A stretch of DNA of 64,000 nt from Cymbidium sinense (Eukaryota; Streptophyta; Magnoliopsida; Asparagales; Orchidaceae). Made by a program: the position numbers and the translations under genes. Below the pieces are notes generated by a model. It made no database searches. It was not told where the DNA came from and saw nothing but the letters and a program-made list of their open reading frames with translations. The stretch lies in NCBI GenBank assembly GCA_021442155.1, contig JAKCPB010000338.1, forward strand, positions 20,344-84,343. Reading direction: 5' to 3'. This document shows positions 24,201 through 36,420 of the stretch, in pieces (the first letter of the stretch is position 1; each line of letters starts with the position of its first letter).

Positions 24201-27200
24201 ATTTAATTTATTCTATGTTTAGGGTTTTAGTTTTATTTTTTATTTATTTTTAGGTTTGGGTTTTTATTTAGTTTTTTAAATTATTTTATTTTAAGTTTAT
24301 TTTATTTTTATTTTACATCTAATTTCTATTTTATTTAGGTTTTTTATTTTTAGGTTTATTTTATTTTATAGTTTAGTTTATATTTTCATTTATTTTATTT
24401 TATTTTTATTTTTACGTTTATGTTTAGGTTTAGGTTTAGGTTTTAGTTTAGGTTTTTATTTTAATATATTTTATTTTATTTAGGTTTAGATTTTTTATTT
24501 ATTTTATTTTAAGGTTTTATTTAATTTAGGTTTAGGTTTTTTGGTTTTTAGCTTCTTATGGTTTAAAGTTTAACATTTAGGGTTTATGGTTTAAGGTTTA
24601 GGGTTATAGGATTTAGGGTTTAGGATTTAGGGTTTTGGGTTTTTTAGAGTTTAGGGTATAGGGTCTAGGGTTTAAGGTTTAGGGTTTAGGGTTTAGGGTT
24701 TAGGGTTTGGGGTTTCGGGTTGTAGGTTTAAGGTTTAGGTTTTAGGGTTTAAGGTTTAGGGATTTTTTTTAAATTAAGTAAATCAATAGGTTTAAGTTTA
24801 TTTTGTTTATTTTTTATTTATTTTATTTTAGTTTATTTTTTATTTTATTTATTTTAGTTTATTCTTTAGGTTTAGGTTTTATTTCATTTTTAGGTATATG
24901 TTTTAGGTTTTATTTTAGGTTTATTTTAAGTTTTGTTTTAGTTTAAGTTCACGTTTTTAACACTTTATTATTTAGTTTAAGGTTTAGTATAGTTTATTTT
25001 AGTTTAGGTTTGGTTTTATTTAATTTTTTAGGTTTATTTTATTTTATTTACTTTATGGTTAGGTTTTATTTATTTATTTATTTTTAGGTTTTATTTTTTT
25101 GGTTTATTTATTAGGTTTAGGTTTTTTTTAGTTTGTATTTTATTGTATTTTTGGTTTATTTTATTTTTATTTTATTTAGATTTTTCATTCTTAAGTTTAT
25201 TTTATTTATTTAGTTTAGTTTGGGTTTTTATTTGTTTTTATTTTAGTTTATTTTTATTTTATTTTATTTTTAAGTTTAGATTTAGGTTTTGGTCTTGGTT
25301 TTATTTTATTTTATTTTATTTAGGTTTAGGTTTTTTAATTTATTTGATTAATAGTGTTAATTTAGTTTAGGTTTAGGTTCTTAGGTTTTTAGGTTTTTAG
25401 GTTTTTAGGTTTTTATGTTTTAGGGTTTAGGGTTTAGGGTTTAAGGGTTTATGGTTTTAGGGTTTAGTGTTTATGCTTTAGGGTTTTGGGTTTTTAGGGT
25501 TTAGGGTTTAAAGTTTTTCTTAAAAAAAATAAGTAAACTAGTAGGTTTAGGTTTGTTTTGCTCCTTTAGTTTATTTTTTATTTACTTTAGTTTATTTTAT
25601 TTTTTATTTAAGTTTATTCTTTATTTTTATTTAGTTTAGTTTATTTATTTTAGGTTTATTTGTTTTAGTTTATCATAGTTATTTTAGTTTATTTCTTAGG
25701 TATAAGTTTAGGTTTATACTTATTTTTTAGTTTAATTTCATTTTGATTTTATTTTTAGGTTTAGGTTTTATCTTTTATTTTAGGTTTAGGTCTTAGGTGT
25801 TTATTTTAGGTTTTTTTTTAAGGTTTTATTTTTTAATTTAGGTTTAAGTTTATTTTTATTTTATTTTATTTTATCTGGTTTAGGATTTAGGTTTAGTTTA
25901 TTTTAGGTTTAGGTTAGGCTTTATTTATTTTAGTTTAGGTTTAGGTTTATTTTATTTTATTTTTTTTATGTTTAAGTTTTTTTTAGATTCATGTTTAGTT
26001 TTTTTTATATATTTATTTTTTGGTTTATTTTTTAGGTTTAGGTTTTTATTTATTTTTTATATTATTTCATTTTATGTTTATTTTATTTTTATTTTTATTT
26101 TATTTTGAAGTTTAATTTAGGTTTTTATTTATTTTATTTTAATTTAGTTTTTTTCTTGATTTTATTTTATTTTTACATTTAGATCCAAGTTTAGGTTTAT
26201 GTTTAAGTTTCAATTCAAGTTTTTTATTTTATTATATTATTTATTTTATTTAGGTTTAAGTTTATTTATTTATTTTATTTTGAGGTCTTATTTAGTTTAA
26301 GTTTAGGTTTTTAGGCTTTTAGGGTTTAAGGTTTAGGGTTTAGAGTTTAGGGTTTGGGGTTTAGGGTTTAGGATTTAGTGTTGTTGGCTTTAGGGTTTAG
26401 GGTTTAGAGTTTAGGGTTTTAAGGTTTAGGGTTTAGTGTAGGATTTTTTTTTAAATTTTTTTTAATTTTTATTTTTTTAAAGTAAGTAAACTCATAGGTT
26501 TAGGTTTATTTAATTTATGTAGTTTATTCTTTATTTATTTTAGTTTATTTTATTTAGGTTTATTTTTATTTATATTTAGTTTAGTTTATTTATTTTAAGT
26601 TAATTTATTTTAGTTAAGGTTTTATTTTAATTTATTTTAGATTTAGGTTTAGGTTTAAGTTTATTTTTTAGTTTATTTTTTATTTTATTTTATTTTAGGT
26701 TTAGGTGTAGGTTTTATTTTATTTTTTAGGTTTTGGTTGTTTAGTTTAGGTTTATTTTAGGTTTTATTTTAGTTTAGGTTTTATTTTAGTTTATTTTATT
26801 TTGTTTAGAGTTTAAGTTTAGCTTTAGGATTAGTTTATTTTAAGTTTAGATTTAAATTTTATTTATTTTAGTTTAGTTTATTTAGGTTTGGTTTAGGTTT
26901 AATTTTAAGTTTTATTTTTAGGTTTAATTTTGAGGTTTAGGTTTTTATTTACTTTTTATTTTATTTTTATTTTAGGTTTAGTTTTTTCTATTTAAGTTAT
27001 TTATTTTTTTAGTTTAGTTTAGTTTTTAGTTTTTAGTTTATTTTCTTTTTTTGTTTAGGTATAGGTTTAGGTTTTTATTTTATTTTATTTATAGATTTTA
27101 TTTTGGTTTAGGTTTTTTTTTTATTTTATTTTTAGGTTTTATTTAGTTTAGGTTTAGGTTTTTAGCTTTTACTTTAGGGTTCTGCTAGTTGAGAGTTTAG

Positions 27201-27418
27201 GGTTTCTGGCCTAGTTTGGGGTTTAGGGTTTAGTGTTTAGGTTTAGGTATAGGGTTTAGGGTTTAGGGTTTATGATTTAAGGTTTAGGGATTTTAGGTTT
27301 AGGTTTAGTTTGTTAGGTTTGTGGTTTAAGATTTTTAGGGTTTATTGTTTAGGGTTTAGGTCATAGGTCTAGGGTTCAGGTTTTAGTTTATGGATAAGGA
27401 TTTTTGTTTTTGTTTTAT

Positions 27419-27906
27419 TTTTAAAAGAGAAAAAATTCAAATTTAACATTTCTACTTTCCAATTTCATCAACCAAGTAACACACCAAGTTTCCTAAAACA
27501 CAAGCGACGACATAGATAAAAAATGTTCACGCATAGAGCAAATCAAAAACCCTATATAACTAGAATTGTCTCTACTGTAAAGACACGGTTCCATAAGCTA
27601 CAGATCAGATCGATCATTATTTAGTTTCACCAATTCCCATCATAACCTCCCTGGCCTCTCGAGTAGCGGGATCTGCCACCATACCCTTGATCGATCTCTT
27701 GGCCACCACCATAGTTGTAACCTCTTATGGTTCTCCCTCCTCCGTAACCACTACTACACCGACCACCATCTCCATATCCACCAGCACCTATAGATCCCCA
27801 ACCACCACGATGATAACTTCCACCTCCGCCATCGCCTCCACCACTAGATGTAGTGTAAGCCTAGTTGACGGTGATGGTCCTACCGTCAAGGTTCTGCCCA
27901 TTCTTT
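27419..27906 (-). pseudogene. GRP fragment 2, best preserved
   Basis: On the - strand from 27906 the frame reads NGQNLDGRTITVN, one stop (27861-27863, where the family has E of 'NEAQ'), then 'AYTTSSGGGDGGGGSYHRGG', 'GAGGYGDGGRCSSGYGGGR', 'GYNYGGGQEIDQGYGGRSRY' and 'SRGQGGYDGNW' before a stop at 27627-27629. The end resembles the usual GRP C-terminus (G..GNWRN), so the tail is nearly full length and in one frame. The 3'UTR-like part (27419-27626) matches fragments 1, 4 and 5. The upstream RRM half and any promoter are absent. It breaks at the same AAGAATGGGCAG point as the others. Confidence 0.88.
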
Positions 27907-30076
27907 GTGTTTCAGTTTATTTGGTTTTAAGGTTTAGGTTTATTTTTTTTAAATTTATTTAGTTACTTTTGGTTTAGGTTTAGGGTTTGAGGTTAGGGTG
28001 GGGTTTAGGTGGGTTTAGGTTTATGGTTTTAGGGTTTATGCTTTAGGCTTTAGGGTTTAGGGTTAGGGTTTAGGGTTTAGGGTTTAGTTAGGAGGTAGGG
28101 TTTAGGATTTAGTTTAGTGTTTTGGCTTATGGGGTTTATTTAGTTTAGTTTGATTAAGTTTGGAGGGTTTTAGGGTTTAGGGTTTACTTTTAGTTTAAGT
28201 TTAGGGTTTAGCCATGGTTAGGGTCAGGGTTAAGGAGGGAGGATTTAGGGTTTAGTTTAGGAGAAGTGATTTTTTTGGTTTAGGGTTTAGGGTTTATTTT
28301 AGGGTTTAGGGTTTTATATTTTAGGGGTTTTTTTTAAATTAAGTAAACTGGTAGGTTTAGGATTATTAAGTTTATTTAGTTTATTTTTTTATTTATTTTA
28401 ATTTATTTTTATTTTTTAATTTGTTTAGTTTATTTATTTTAGTTTATTTATTTTAGTTTAGTTTTATTTTTGTTAATTTTACATTTAGGTTTAGGTTTAT
28501 GCTATTTTTTTAGTTTGGTTTTATTTTATCTTTTAGTTTTGAGCTTTATTTTTAATTTTAGGTTTATTTTAGGTTTTATTTTATTTTTAGGTTTAGGTTT
28601 TAAGTTTTTATTTTAAGGTTATTTTTAGGTTTTATTATTATTTATTTAAGATTAGATTTATTTTTATTTTATTTTATTTTATTTAGTTTAAGGTTTAGGT
28701 GTAGTTTATTTTAGGTTTAGGTTTTATTTATTTTAGTTTAGTTTATTTTAGTTTAGGTTTAGGTTTATTTAGGTTTAGGTTTTTTTTAGTTTAGGGGTTA
28801 TGTTTAATTTTTTATTTATTTTAGGTTTCATTTTTAGGTTTATTTATTAGGTTTAGGTTCTTATTTTACTTTATTTTTATTTTATATTTCATTTTTATTT
28901 TATTTAGGTCTTTTATTTTTAGGTTTATTTTATTTTTTAGTTTATGTTTTTATTTATTTTATTTAGTTAATTTTTATTTTTATTTTTTTATTTTAGGTTT
29001 AGGTTTAGGTTTAAGTTTTAGTTTATGTTTTATTTTATTTTATTTGTTTATTTTATCAAGGTTTAGGTTTTTTATTTATTTAGTTTTTAGGTTTTATTTT
29101 GTTTAAGTTTAAGTTTTTAGTTTTTAGGGTTTAAGGTTTAGGGTTTACGGTTTACAGTTTAAGGTTTAGTGTTTAGGGTTGTAGGTTTTAGGGTTTAGGG
29201 TTTAGGGTTTAGTGTTTAGGGTTTTAAGGTTTAGGGTTTAGGATTTAGGGTTGTTGGTTTAGGGTTTAGGGTTTAGAGTTTATTGCTAGTTTTAGTGTTT
29301 AAGGTTTAGGGTTAAGGTTTTTTATTATTTTATTATTTTAATATTATTTATTTTCTTTCAAATTAAGTAAACTCATAAGTTTTAGGTTTATTTAGTTTAT
29401 ATTTTACTTATTTTAGTTTATTTTATTTTTTTCTATTTAGGTTTATTTTTGTTTTTATTTAGTTTAGTTTATTTATTTTAGGTTAGGTTTTTTATTTTAG
29501 TTTATTTTTAAAGTTTTGGTTTAGGTTTATTTTTTAGTTTTATTTTTTTGGTTTTGGTTTAGGTTTTATTTTTTTATTTTTAGGTTTAGGTTTAGGTTTT
29601 TATTTTTTGTTTATTTTTAGGATTTATTTTTTAGTTTACATTTAGGTTTATTTTAGATTATCTTATTTTATTTAAGATTTAGGTTTTAGTTTAAATTTAG
29701 GTTTAGATTAGTTTATTTTAGGTTTAGGCTTTATTTATTTTATTTAGTTTATTTTAGTTTAAGTTTAGGTTTATTTTTTTTTTATTTTAGGTTCAATTTT
29801 TTTTAGTTTAGGGTTTAAGTTTTATTTTTTATTTACTTTTAGATTTATGTTTTTATTTAGTTTTTATTTCAGGTTTATCTTATTTTTATTTTAGGTTTAG
29901 TTTTAATTTTATTTATGCAAAACTTATCGAATTAGTCATGACATGAATCATTCAAAATATTATGTTAATGCTATGGCATCCCTAGTTTACGTAATCGCAT
30001 GGCTGAATATAGTGAAAATGTGGGATGTCGCATTGACGTCCGAGTGTAGTGTTAAATACGCAATGGTTCCCACATT

Positions 30077-30860
30077 ATGGATGGATGCGGCAAAGAAGTT
30101 AGTCCATGAAACTAGAATTAGGTTAAGAACTTGGAATATAGGTTCTCTTGTAGGTAAACTAATGAAATTAATGATATTATGGTTAATCAGAAGATAAATA
30201 TTTTATGTGTTCAAGAAACTAATTGTGTTGGGAAGAAAGCCAAGGAGATAGATAATTTAGGGTTTAAACTTTGGTATTCAGGTAGAAGTCGAATTAGAAA
30301 TGGCATAGGTGTGATTATAGGTAAAAGTTTGAAGAATAATGTTATAAATATTAATAGATGCGAAGATAGAATTATAACTTTAAGAATTATTATTGATACT
30401 AAGATTATCAATGTTATAAGTGTTTATGCTCTTCAAGTAGGTTTGGATGTAGGCTTAAAAGAAAAATTTTGGAATGAATTTGAGGGATTAATACAAAAGA
30501 TTCCTCTTGAAGAAAAAGTATTTATTGGAGGAGATTTAAATGGACATGTTGGTAGATTGGCAGAAGATTTTAAAAGTATTCATTGTGATTATGGATATGG
30601 AGTGCCTAATGAAGAAGGTAGGTATATATTAAATTCTTCTTTAGCCTATGATTTTGTAGTTGCTAATACTTTATTTAAGAAAAGAGATGAGCATTTATTA
30701 CTTATAAAAATTGATCTAGTAAAACATAGATTGATTATTTTCTGAGAAGAAAAATAGATCATTTAGATTGTAATGATTGTAAGGTCATTCCAAGTCAAAG
30801 TTTAAATACCCAACATCGATTTTTAGTTTTAGATTTTAAGATGAAAGATTAGAAGATGAA
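30077..30860 (+). pseudogene. LINE copy 1 endonuclease domain
   Basis: An APE-type endonuclease that in RTE elements nicks target DNA to prime reverse transcription. Motifs seen are 'RIRLRTWNIGSLVGKLMKL' (about 30115-30170), then in the next frame 'INILCVQETNCVGKKAKEID' with the metal-binding Glu of QET at 30212-30220, 'WYSGRSRIRNGIGVII', 'NVISVYALQVG', 'EKVFIGGDLNGHVG' (catalytic GDLN at 30530-30541) and 'YDFVVANTLFKKRDEHL'. After another shift come 'RRKIDHLDCNDC' and 'SLNTQHRFLVLDFKM', where the family ends the domain. The central 188 codons (30179-30745) are open. At least two frameshifts make it inactive. Confidence 0.85.
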
Positions 30861-31199
30861 AAATAAATCAAATTATTGTCCTAGGATTAGATGGGGGCAC
30901 TAAAGAACTCTAATAAATTTTTTTTTAAGAACAAGCTACAAGAGCTTAGAATTTAGGATGTTCTTAAGGAAGCTAATGTTATGTGGGAAAAAGTAGCAAG
31001 TTGCTAAAAATGTGCTTGGAGAATCAGAAGGAAAAACTTCTTTTAATTAAAATAGTTGGTGGTGGAGTCAAAATGTGTAAGAATAATAAATTAATAAGAA
31101 GTGTTGTTATAAAACTTGGTTTAGATGTAAAAACTTAGTGAATTGGAAAAAATAAAAAGTTGCACGTAGAGATTCTAAGAAAGCAATATATAATGCAAA

Positions 31200-32925
31200 A
31201 AATTTAGCTTTTATTGATTTATACAATAGATTAGATACCAAAGAAGGTGAAAGATGTATGTATAAGTTAGCTAACCAAAGAGATAGGAGAAGTAAAGATC
31301 TAGCTCAATTGAGGTGCATTAAGGATGAAAATCATAAACTGCTTTTCTTGGAAAAGGATATTGAAAATAGATGGATGATGTATTTTGATAAACTTTTCAA
31401 TGAAGGATTTGAAAATAAGATTGATTTTTGCAACCTTAATACCTTAAACAAAAATAGAGAATTTTGTTTTTTTTCATCATATTAGTAAATTTGATGTTAG
31501 AGAAGCTTTAAAGAAAATGAAATGTGAAAAATAGTAGGACTTGATGATATTCCAATAGAAGTGTGGAAATGTTTAGGAGATCAAGGAATTGCTTGGCTTA
31601 CAAATCTTTTATATTTTATTTTAAAGACTAAAAAGATGCGAGATGAGTGGGGAAAGAGTTTGTTGATTCATTTTTTTTCAGAATAGTGGTGATGCATAAT
31701 AGTGTGCAAATTATAGAGGAATTAAGTTAATATGTCACACAGTAAAATTATGGGAGAGAGAGTAATTGAGTGTAGGTTACGATGTGATACAAAAGTTTCT
31801 CACAATCAGTTTGGTTTCATGCCAGATAGATCTACTATGGATGCTATACATTTATTAAGAGATTTGATGGAAAAGTATAGAGAAAGGAAGTAGGATCTAC
31901 ATATCATATTTATTGATTTATAGAAAGCTTATAATAAAGTTTGAAGAGATGTTCTTTGGAGAGTTCTAGAAAATAAAAGAGTTAATATTAGTTATATTCA
32001 AGTCATTAAGGATATGTATACTAGAGTTGTTACTTGTGTCCAAACATAAGGAGGATTGACAATATATTTTACTATTTCAGTTAGATTACATCAAGGATCT
32101 GCTTTAAGCTCTTATCATTTTTTCTTTAGTTGTGGATGTTCTTACTAGGCATTTATTAGAAGATCTACCTTGGTGTATGGTTTTTACTGATGACATTCTT
32201 CTTATTGATAAGACTAGAGAAAGAGTCCAAGAGAAACTTGAATTATAGAGGTTAACCTTAGACTCTAAAAATTTTCATTTAAGTAGATCTAAAACTGAAT
32301 ATATGGAGTGTAATTTTAGTTATAGAAGTTATAGTGGTAGTGTTATGACATTAAGTGAACAAGTCATTAAAAAGAGTGAGTTATTTGGATATTTAGGCCT
32401 TATTGTTCAAAATGATGGTGAAATTGATGGAGATGTTATTAGTGGAATTCAAGTTGGATGGTTGAAGTGGAGGACTAAATTTGGCTTGTTGTGTGATAGA
32501 AACATACAACCTAAACTTAAGGAAAAATTTATAAGATAGTGGTAAGTCCTGCAATGATTTATGGTGTAGAATGTTGGCCAATAAAAGAGAAGCATGAGAC
32601 TAAGTTAAGTTTTGCAGAGATAAGGATGCTTAGGTGGATGAGTGGATTTACTCTTAGAGATAAAATGCAAAATGAGTAAGTTCAAGAAAAAGTTGGAGTA
32701 GCTCTAGTGGTAGATAAGATTAGAGAGAGTCACCTTAGATGGTTTGGCCACATAAAGCATTTTTCATTTAATGACCCGTTAGGAGAGTTGATGCATTAGA
32801 TTTGCCTTATGTTAAGAAAGGTAGAGGTAGACCTAAAAAAGTCATGCTTAAGATGTATAAAAATTTACTTTAGTATACTTGAATTAAATGAGAATTTGAG
32901 ACATAATAGGACACAATGGAGATGA
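31200..32925 (+). pseudogene. LINE copy 1 reverse transcriptase, dead
   Basis: The thumb-side linker (31258-31485, 'YKLANQRDRRSKDLAQLRCI', 'ENRWMMYFDKLFNE') leads into RT motifs: 'VREALKKMKC', '[20 protein letters not shown]', 'LRDLMEKYRER', 'LHIIFIDL', 'HQGSALS' and the catalytic box FTDDI at 32182-32196. Near the end are 'GVECWPIKEKHETKLSFAEI', 'RMLRWMSGFTLRDKMQNE' and 'KIRESHLRWFGHIKH', the usual C-terminus of plant RTE proteins. Many stops and shifts occur, for example around 31535, 31895 and 32535. Confidence 0.85.
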
Positions 32926-33124
32926 CCTCCATGGCAGTAACCTTTGTCGCTCCCTCAGCTCAATAACCACCACTACTCTGACCACCACCTTGATATCCAC
33001 CAGCACCTCCAGATCCCCCACCACCCCTACAATAACTGTCGCCTCCACCTTTACCTCCACTGCTAGATCTAGATTTAGCTTTGTTGACGGTGATGTTCCT
33101 GCCATTAAGGTTCTACCCATTCTT
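32926..33124 (-). pseudogene. GRP fragment 3, truncated by a LINE junction
   Basis: On the - strand from 33124 the frame gives NG, a stop, NLNGRNITVNKAKSRSSSGG, then 'GGGDSYCRGGGGSGGAGGY', 'QGGGQSSGGY' and a stop. Past about 32928 the homology ends abruptly and the 3' end of the LINE on the + strand begins. The rest of the tail and the 3'UTR present in fragments 1, 2, 4 and 5 are missing. The RRM-side breakpoint is the same as in the other fragments, followed at once by CTTAGGGTTTAGG on the + strand. Confidence 0.83.
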
Positions 33125-36100
33125 AGGGTTTAGGTTTAGGGTTTGGGGTTTAGGGTTTAGGGTTTAGGGTTTTGGGTTTAGGATTTAGGGTTAGGATTTA
33201 GGGTTTACTGTTTAGCATTTAGGGTTTAGGTTTTAGGGTTTAGGGGTTAGAGTTTAGGGTTTAGAGTTTAGGGTGTCAGAGTTTATGCTTTTAGGGTTTA
33301 GAGTTTAGGGTTAGGGTTAGGTTTTAAGGTTTATGGTTTTAGGCCCAGCATTTAAGATTTAGGATTTGGGGTTGCAGTCAAGTTTAGTTTACGCTTAGGG
33401 TTTAGGGTTAATTTTTTGTCAGGTTAGTCAAGGGTTTGTGGATTTAGGTTTAGGGTTTTTTAATTAAGTAAACCAGAGGTTTAGCCAAATTAGTTTATTT
33501 AGTTTATTTTATTTATTTATTTTAATTTATTTTTTATTTTTATTTTTTATTTTCATTTAGTTTAGTTTATTTATTTTAGATTTATTTATTTTAGTTTAGG
33601 TTTTTTGCTTTAGTTTATTTTTTAGGTTTAAGTTTATGTTTAGTGCTTTTTAGTTGAGTTCTTTTTTTATTTTATTTTTTAGGTTTAGGCTTTATTTTTT
33701 ATTTTTAGGTTTAGGTTTAGGTTTTTATTTTATTTTTTTAGGTTTAGGTTTTAGTACTATAGGTTTTATTTTTTAGTTTAGTTTTAAGTTTATTTTTAGT
33801 TGAGTTTTATTTTTATTTTATTTTTTAAGCTTAAGTTTTAGGTTTACTTTTAGGTTTTACTTTTTAGTTTAGGTTTAGGTTTATTTTTAGTTTATTTTAT
33901 TTTATTTAGTTTAGGTTTAGGTTAGGTTTAGTTTATTTTAGGTTTAGGTTCAGGTTTTATTTATTTTATTTTAGTTAATGTTTAGGTTTATTTTATTTTA
34001 TTTTGATTTTAGGTTTAAATTTTGTTTTTAGTTTAGGGTTTAAGTTTCATTTTTTATTTATTTTTAGGTTTTATTTTTAGGTTAGTTTTTTAGGTTTAGG
34101 TTTTTATTTAGTTCTTATTTTAGTTTATTTTAGGTTTATTTTATTTTATTTTTTACATTAGTTTTTCTATTATTAGGTTTATTTTATTTTTAATAGTTAT
34201 TTTTTTTATTTATTTTATTTTAGTTTATTTTTATTTTTTATTTTACTTTATTTTATATTTAGGTTTAGGTTTAGGTTTTAGTGTTTATTTTATTTAGGTT
34301 TAGATTTATTTTTTTTATTTTTAGGGTTTATTTAGTTTAGGTTTAGTGTTGTTTAGGGTTTTGGTTTAGGGTTTTAGTTTAAGTTTTTTAGGGTTTAGAG
34401 TTTAAGGTAGTGTTTTGGGTTTGTGGGGCTTTAGGGTTTGGTTTTAAAGTCCAGTGTTTAGGGTTTAGGTTTTAAGATTTAGGGTTGGGTTAGTTTAGGT
34501 TTAGGTTTAGGGTTCATTTTAGGGTTGGGGTTTAGAGTTTAGTTTATGGTAGGATTTGCATTTAGGGTTTAGGGTTTAGGGTTTGATTTTTTTTTTAAAT
34601 TAAGTAAACCAACAGGTTTAGGTTTATTTAAATTTTTTTATTTATAGTAATTTATTTCTTTTAGGTTTATTTTTTTATTTTATTTAGTTTAGTTTTTTAT
34701 TTTAGTTTATATTTTGGTTTAGGTTTATGTTTATGTTTATTTTTTTAGTTTAGTTTTATTTTTATTTTATTTTATAGGTTTAGGTTTTATTTTTTATTTT
34801 TAAGATTAGGTTTAGGTTCTAGGTTTTTATTTTAGTTTTATTTTTAGGTTTATTTTTAGTTTTTTTTAATTTTGTTTATGGTTTCAATTTAGTTAATTTT
34901 AGGTTTAGGTTTAGTTTATATTTCTTTTAGTTTAGTTTATTTTAGTTTAGGTTTAATTTTATTTTATTTTATTTATTTGAGGATTAGGTTTTTATTTTAG
35001 TTTAGGGTTTAGATTTTATTTAGGTTATTATTTTTTTTTTTTATTTTTTTTAAGTTTTATTTAGTTTTTTATTTTATTTTACTTTAGGTTTATTTTATTT
35101 TTATTTTAAGTTTAGTTTTTATTTCCTTTAGGTTTTTTAGTTTTATGTTTATTTTATTCTTTCTTTTAGTTTAGGTTTTATTTATTTTATTTTTTAGTTT
35201 TATTTTTATTATATTTTATTTTATTTTATTTAGGTTTAGATTTAAGTTTAGATTTTAGTTTAGGTTTTATTTTTATTTTATTTGTTTATTTTATTTAGGT
35301 TTAAGTTTATTTATTTTATTTTAGGTTTATTTAGTTTGGGTTTAGGCTTTATGTTTAGGGTTGACCATTTGGATTAGGGTTAGGGTAGGTTTGTGTTGGA
35401 GGGTTTAGGTTTAGGGTTAGGGCTCAGGGATATAGCTTTGGGTAGGGTCATGTGGTTTGGGGCTCAGGGAGGTCAGTGGTTAGAGGTGGTTGGGTGTGAG
35501 TCAGTTGGGCCTGGGTTGGGGTAGGGTTTAGGTTTAGGGTTTAGGGCCTGGGTTAGGGTCAGAGGTTTAGAGTTAGGGTTTAGTATTGGTAGGTTATAGG
35601 GTTAGTTTAGGTTAGGGTTTTTTTAATTAACCAAAAGTTTAAGTTTATTTAGTTTATTTTATTTATGTTAGTTTATTTTATTTTTATTTTTTATTTAAGT
35701 TTTTATTTAGTTTAGTTTATTTATTTTAGATTTATTAATTTTAGTTTAGGTTTTTTTATTTTGTTTAGTTTTTAGGTTTAGGTTTTTATTTTATTTTTTT
35801 AGGTTTAGGTTTTATGTTTTTATTTTAGGTTTATTTCTAGACTTTATTTTTTTAGTTTAAGTTTAGGTTTATTTTTAGTTTATTTAATTATATTTAGTTT
35901 AGGGTTTAGGCTTAGTTTATTTTAGGTTTAGTTTAGGTTTTATTTATTTTAGTTTATGTTTATTTTAATTTATTTTATTTTTAGGTTTTTTTAGTTTAGG
36001 GTTTAGGTTTTATTTTATTTATTTTCAGGTTTATTTTTTAGGTTTAAGTTTTTATTCAATTATTATTTTATTTTATTTTATTTTTATTTTTTAGCTTTAT

Positions 36101-36420
36101 TTAGCATTTTATTTATTTTATTTTTATTTAAGTTTTAGTTTTTATTTTGTTTCATTTATAGGTTTAGGTTTAGGTTTTAGCTTAGGTTTTAATTATATTA
36201 TATTTATTATATTTTATTTAAGTTTAGGTTTCTTTATTTATTTTATTTTTAAATTTTAGGGTTTTATTTTGAGGGTTTGGGCTTTAGGGTTTGGGGTTTA
36301 GGGTTTAGGGTTTAGGGTTTAGGATTTATGGTTTAGGGTTTAGGCTTTAGGGTTTTACTTTTTAGGGTTTATGGTTTAGGGTTTAAAGTTTAGGGTTTTA
36401 GTTTTTTAAAAAAAAGTTAA

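Larger units (their letters stand above)
29918..32925 (+). mobile_element. RTE-type LINE, copy 1 (5' end uncertain, 3' tail lost)
   Basis: A non-LTR retrotransposon of the RTE clade with endonuclease followed by reverse transcriptase on the + strand. It leaves the satellite text at about 29918 and ends at about 32925 in GGACACAATGGAGATGA, where copy 2 continues for about 60 bp to its (TTG)n tail. It is riddled with stops and small shifts. Its 3' end is joined to GRP fragment 3. The part from 31470 on aligns with copy 2, at about nine bases in ten by eye. Confidence 0.88.
19041..36420 (+). repeat. well preserved monomers of about 1 kb
   Basis: The landmark close to AAATTAAGTAAAC is seen at 19041 (weak), 20015, 21698, 22782, 23721 (weak), 24771, 25529, 26480, 28336, 29361, 33462, 34597, 35625 and 36407 (weak). 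Uninterrupted spacings are 974, 939, 1050, 758, 951, 1025, 1135, 1028 and 782 bp, plus 1084 bp for 21698 to 22782. Spacings across a GRP fragment are larger: 1683 and 1856 bp. The interval 29361-33462 holds a LINE; without it about 1.1 kb remain. Before most landmarks stands a block of TTTAGGG repeats of 100-300 bp. Confidence 0.75.

Noticed and set aside
20783..33124. A functional GRP gene with the satellite as its intron
   Set aside because: All five pieces lack the RNP1/RNP2 half of the RRM, carry stops or shifts, and no upstream exon was found between them.
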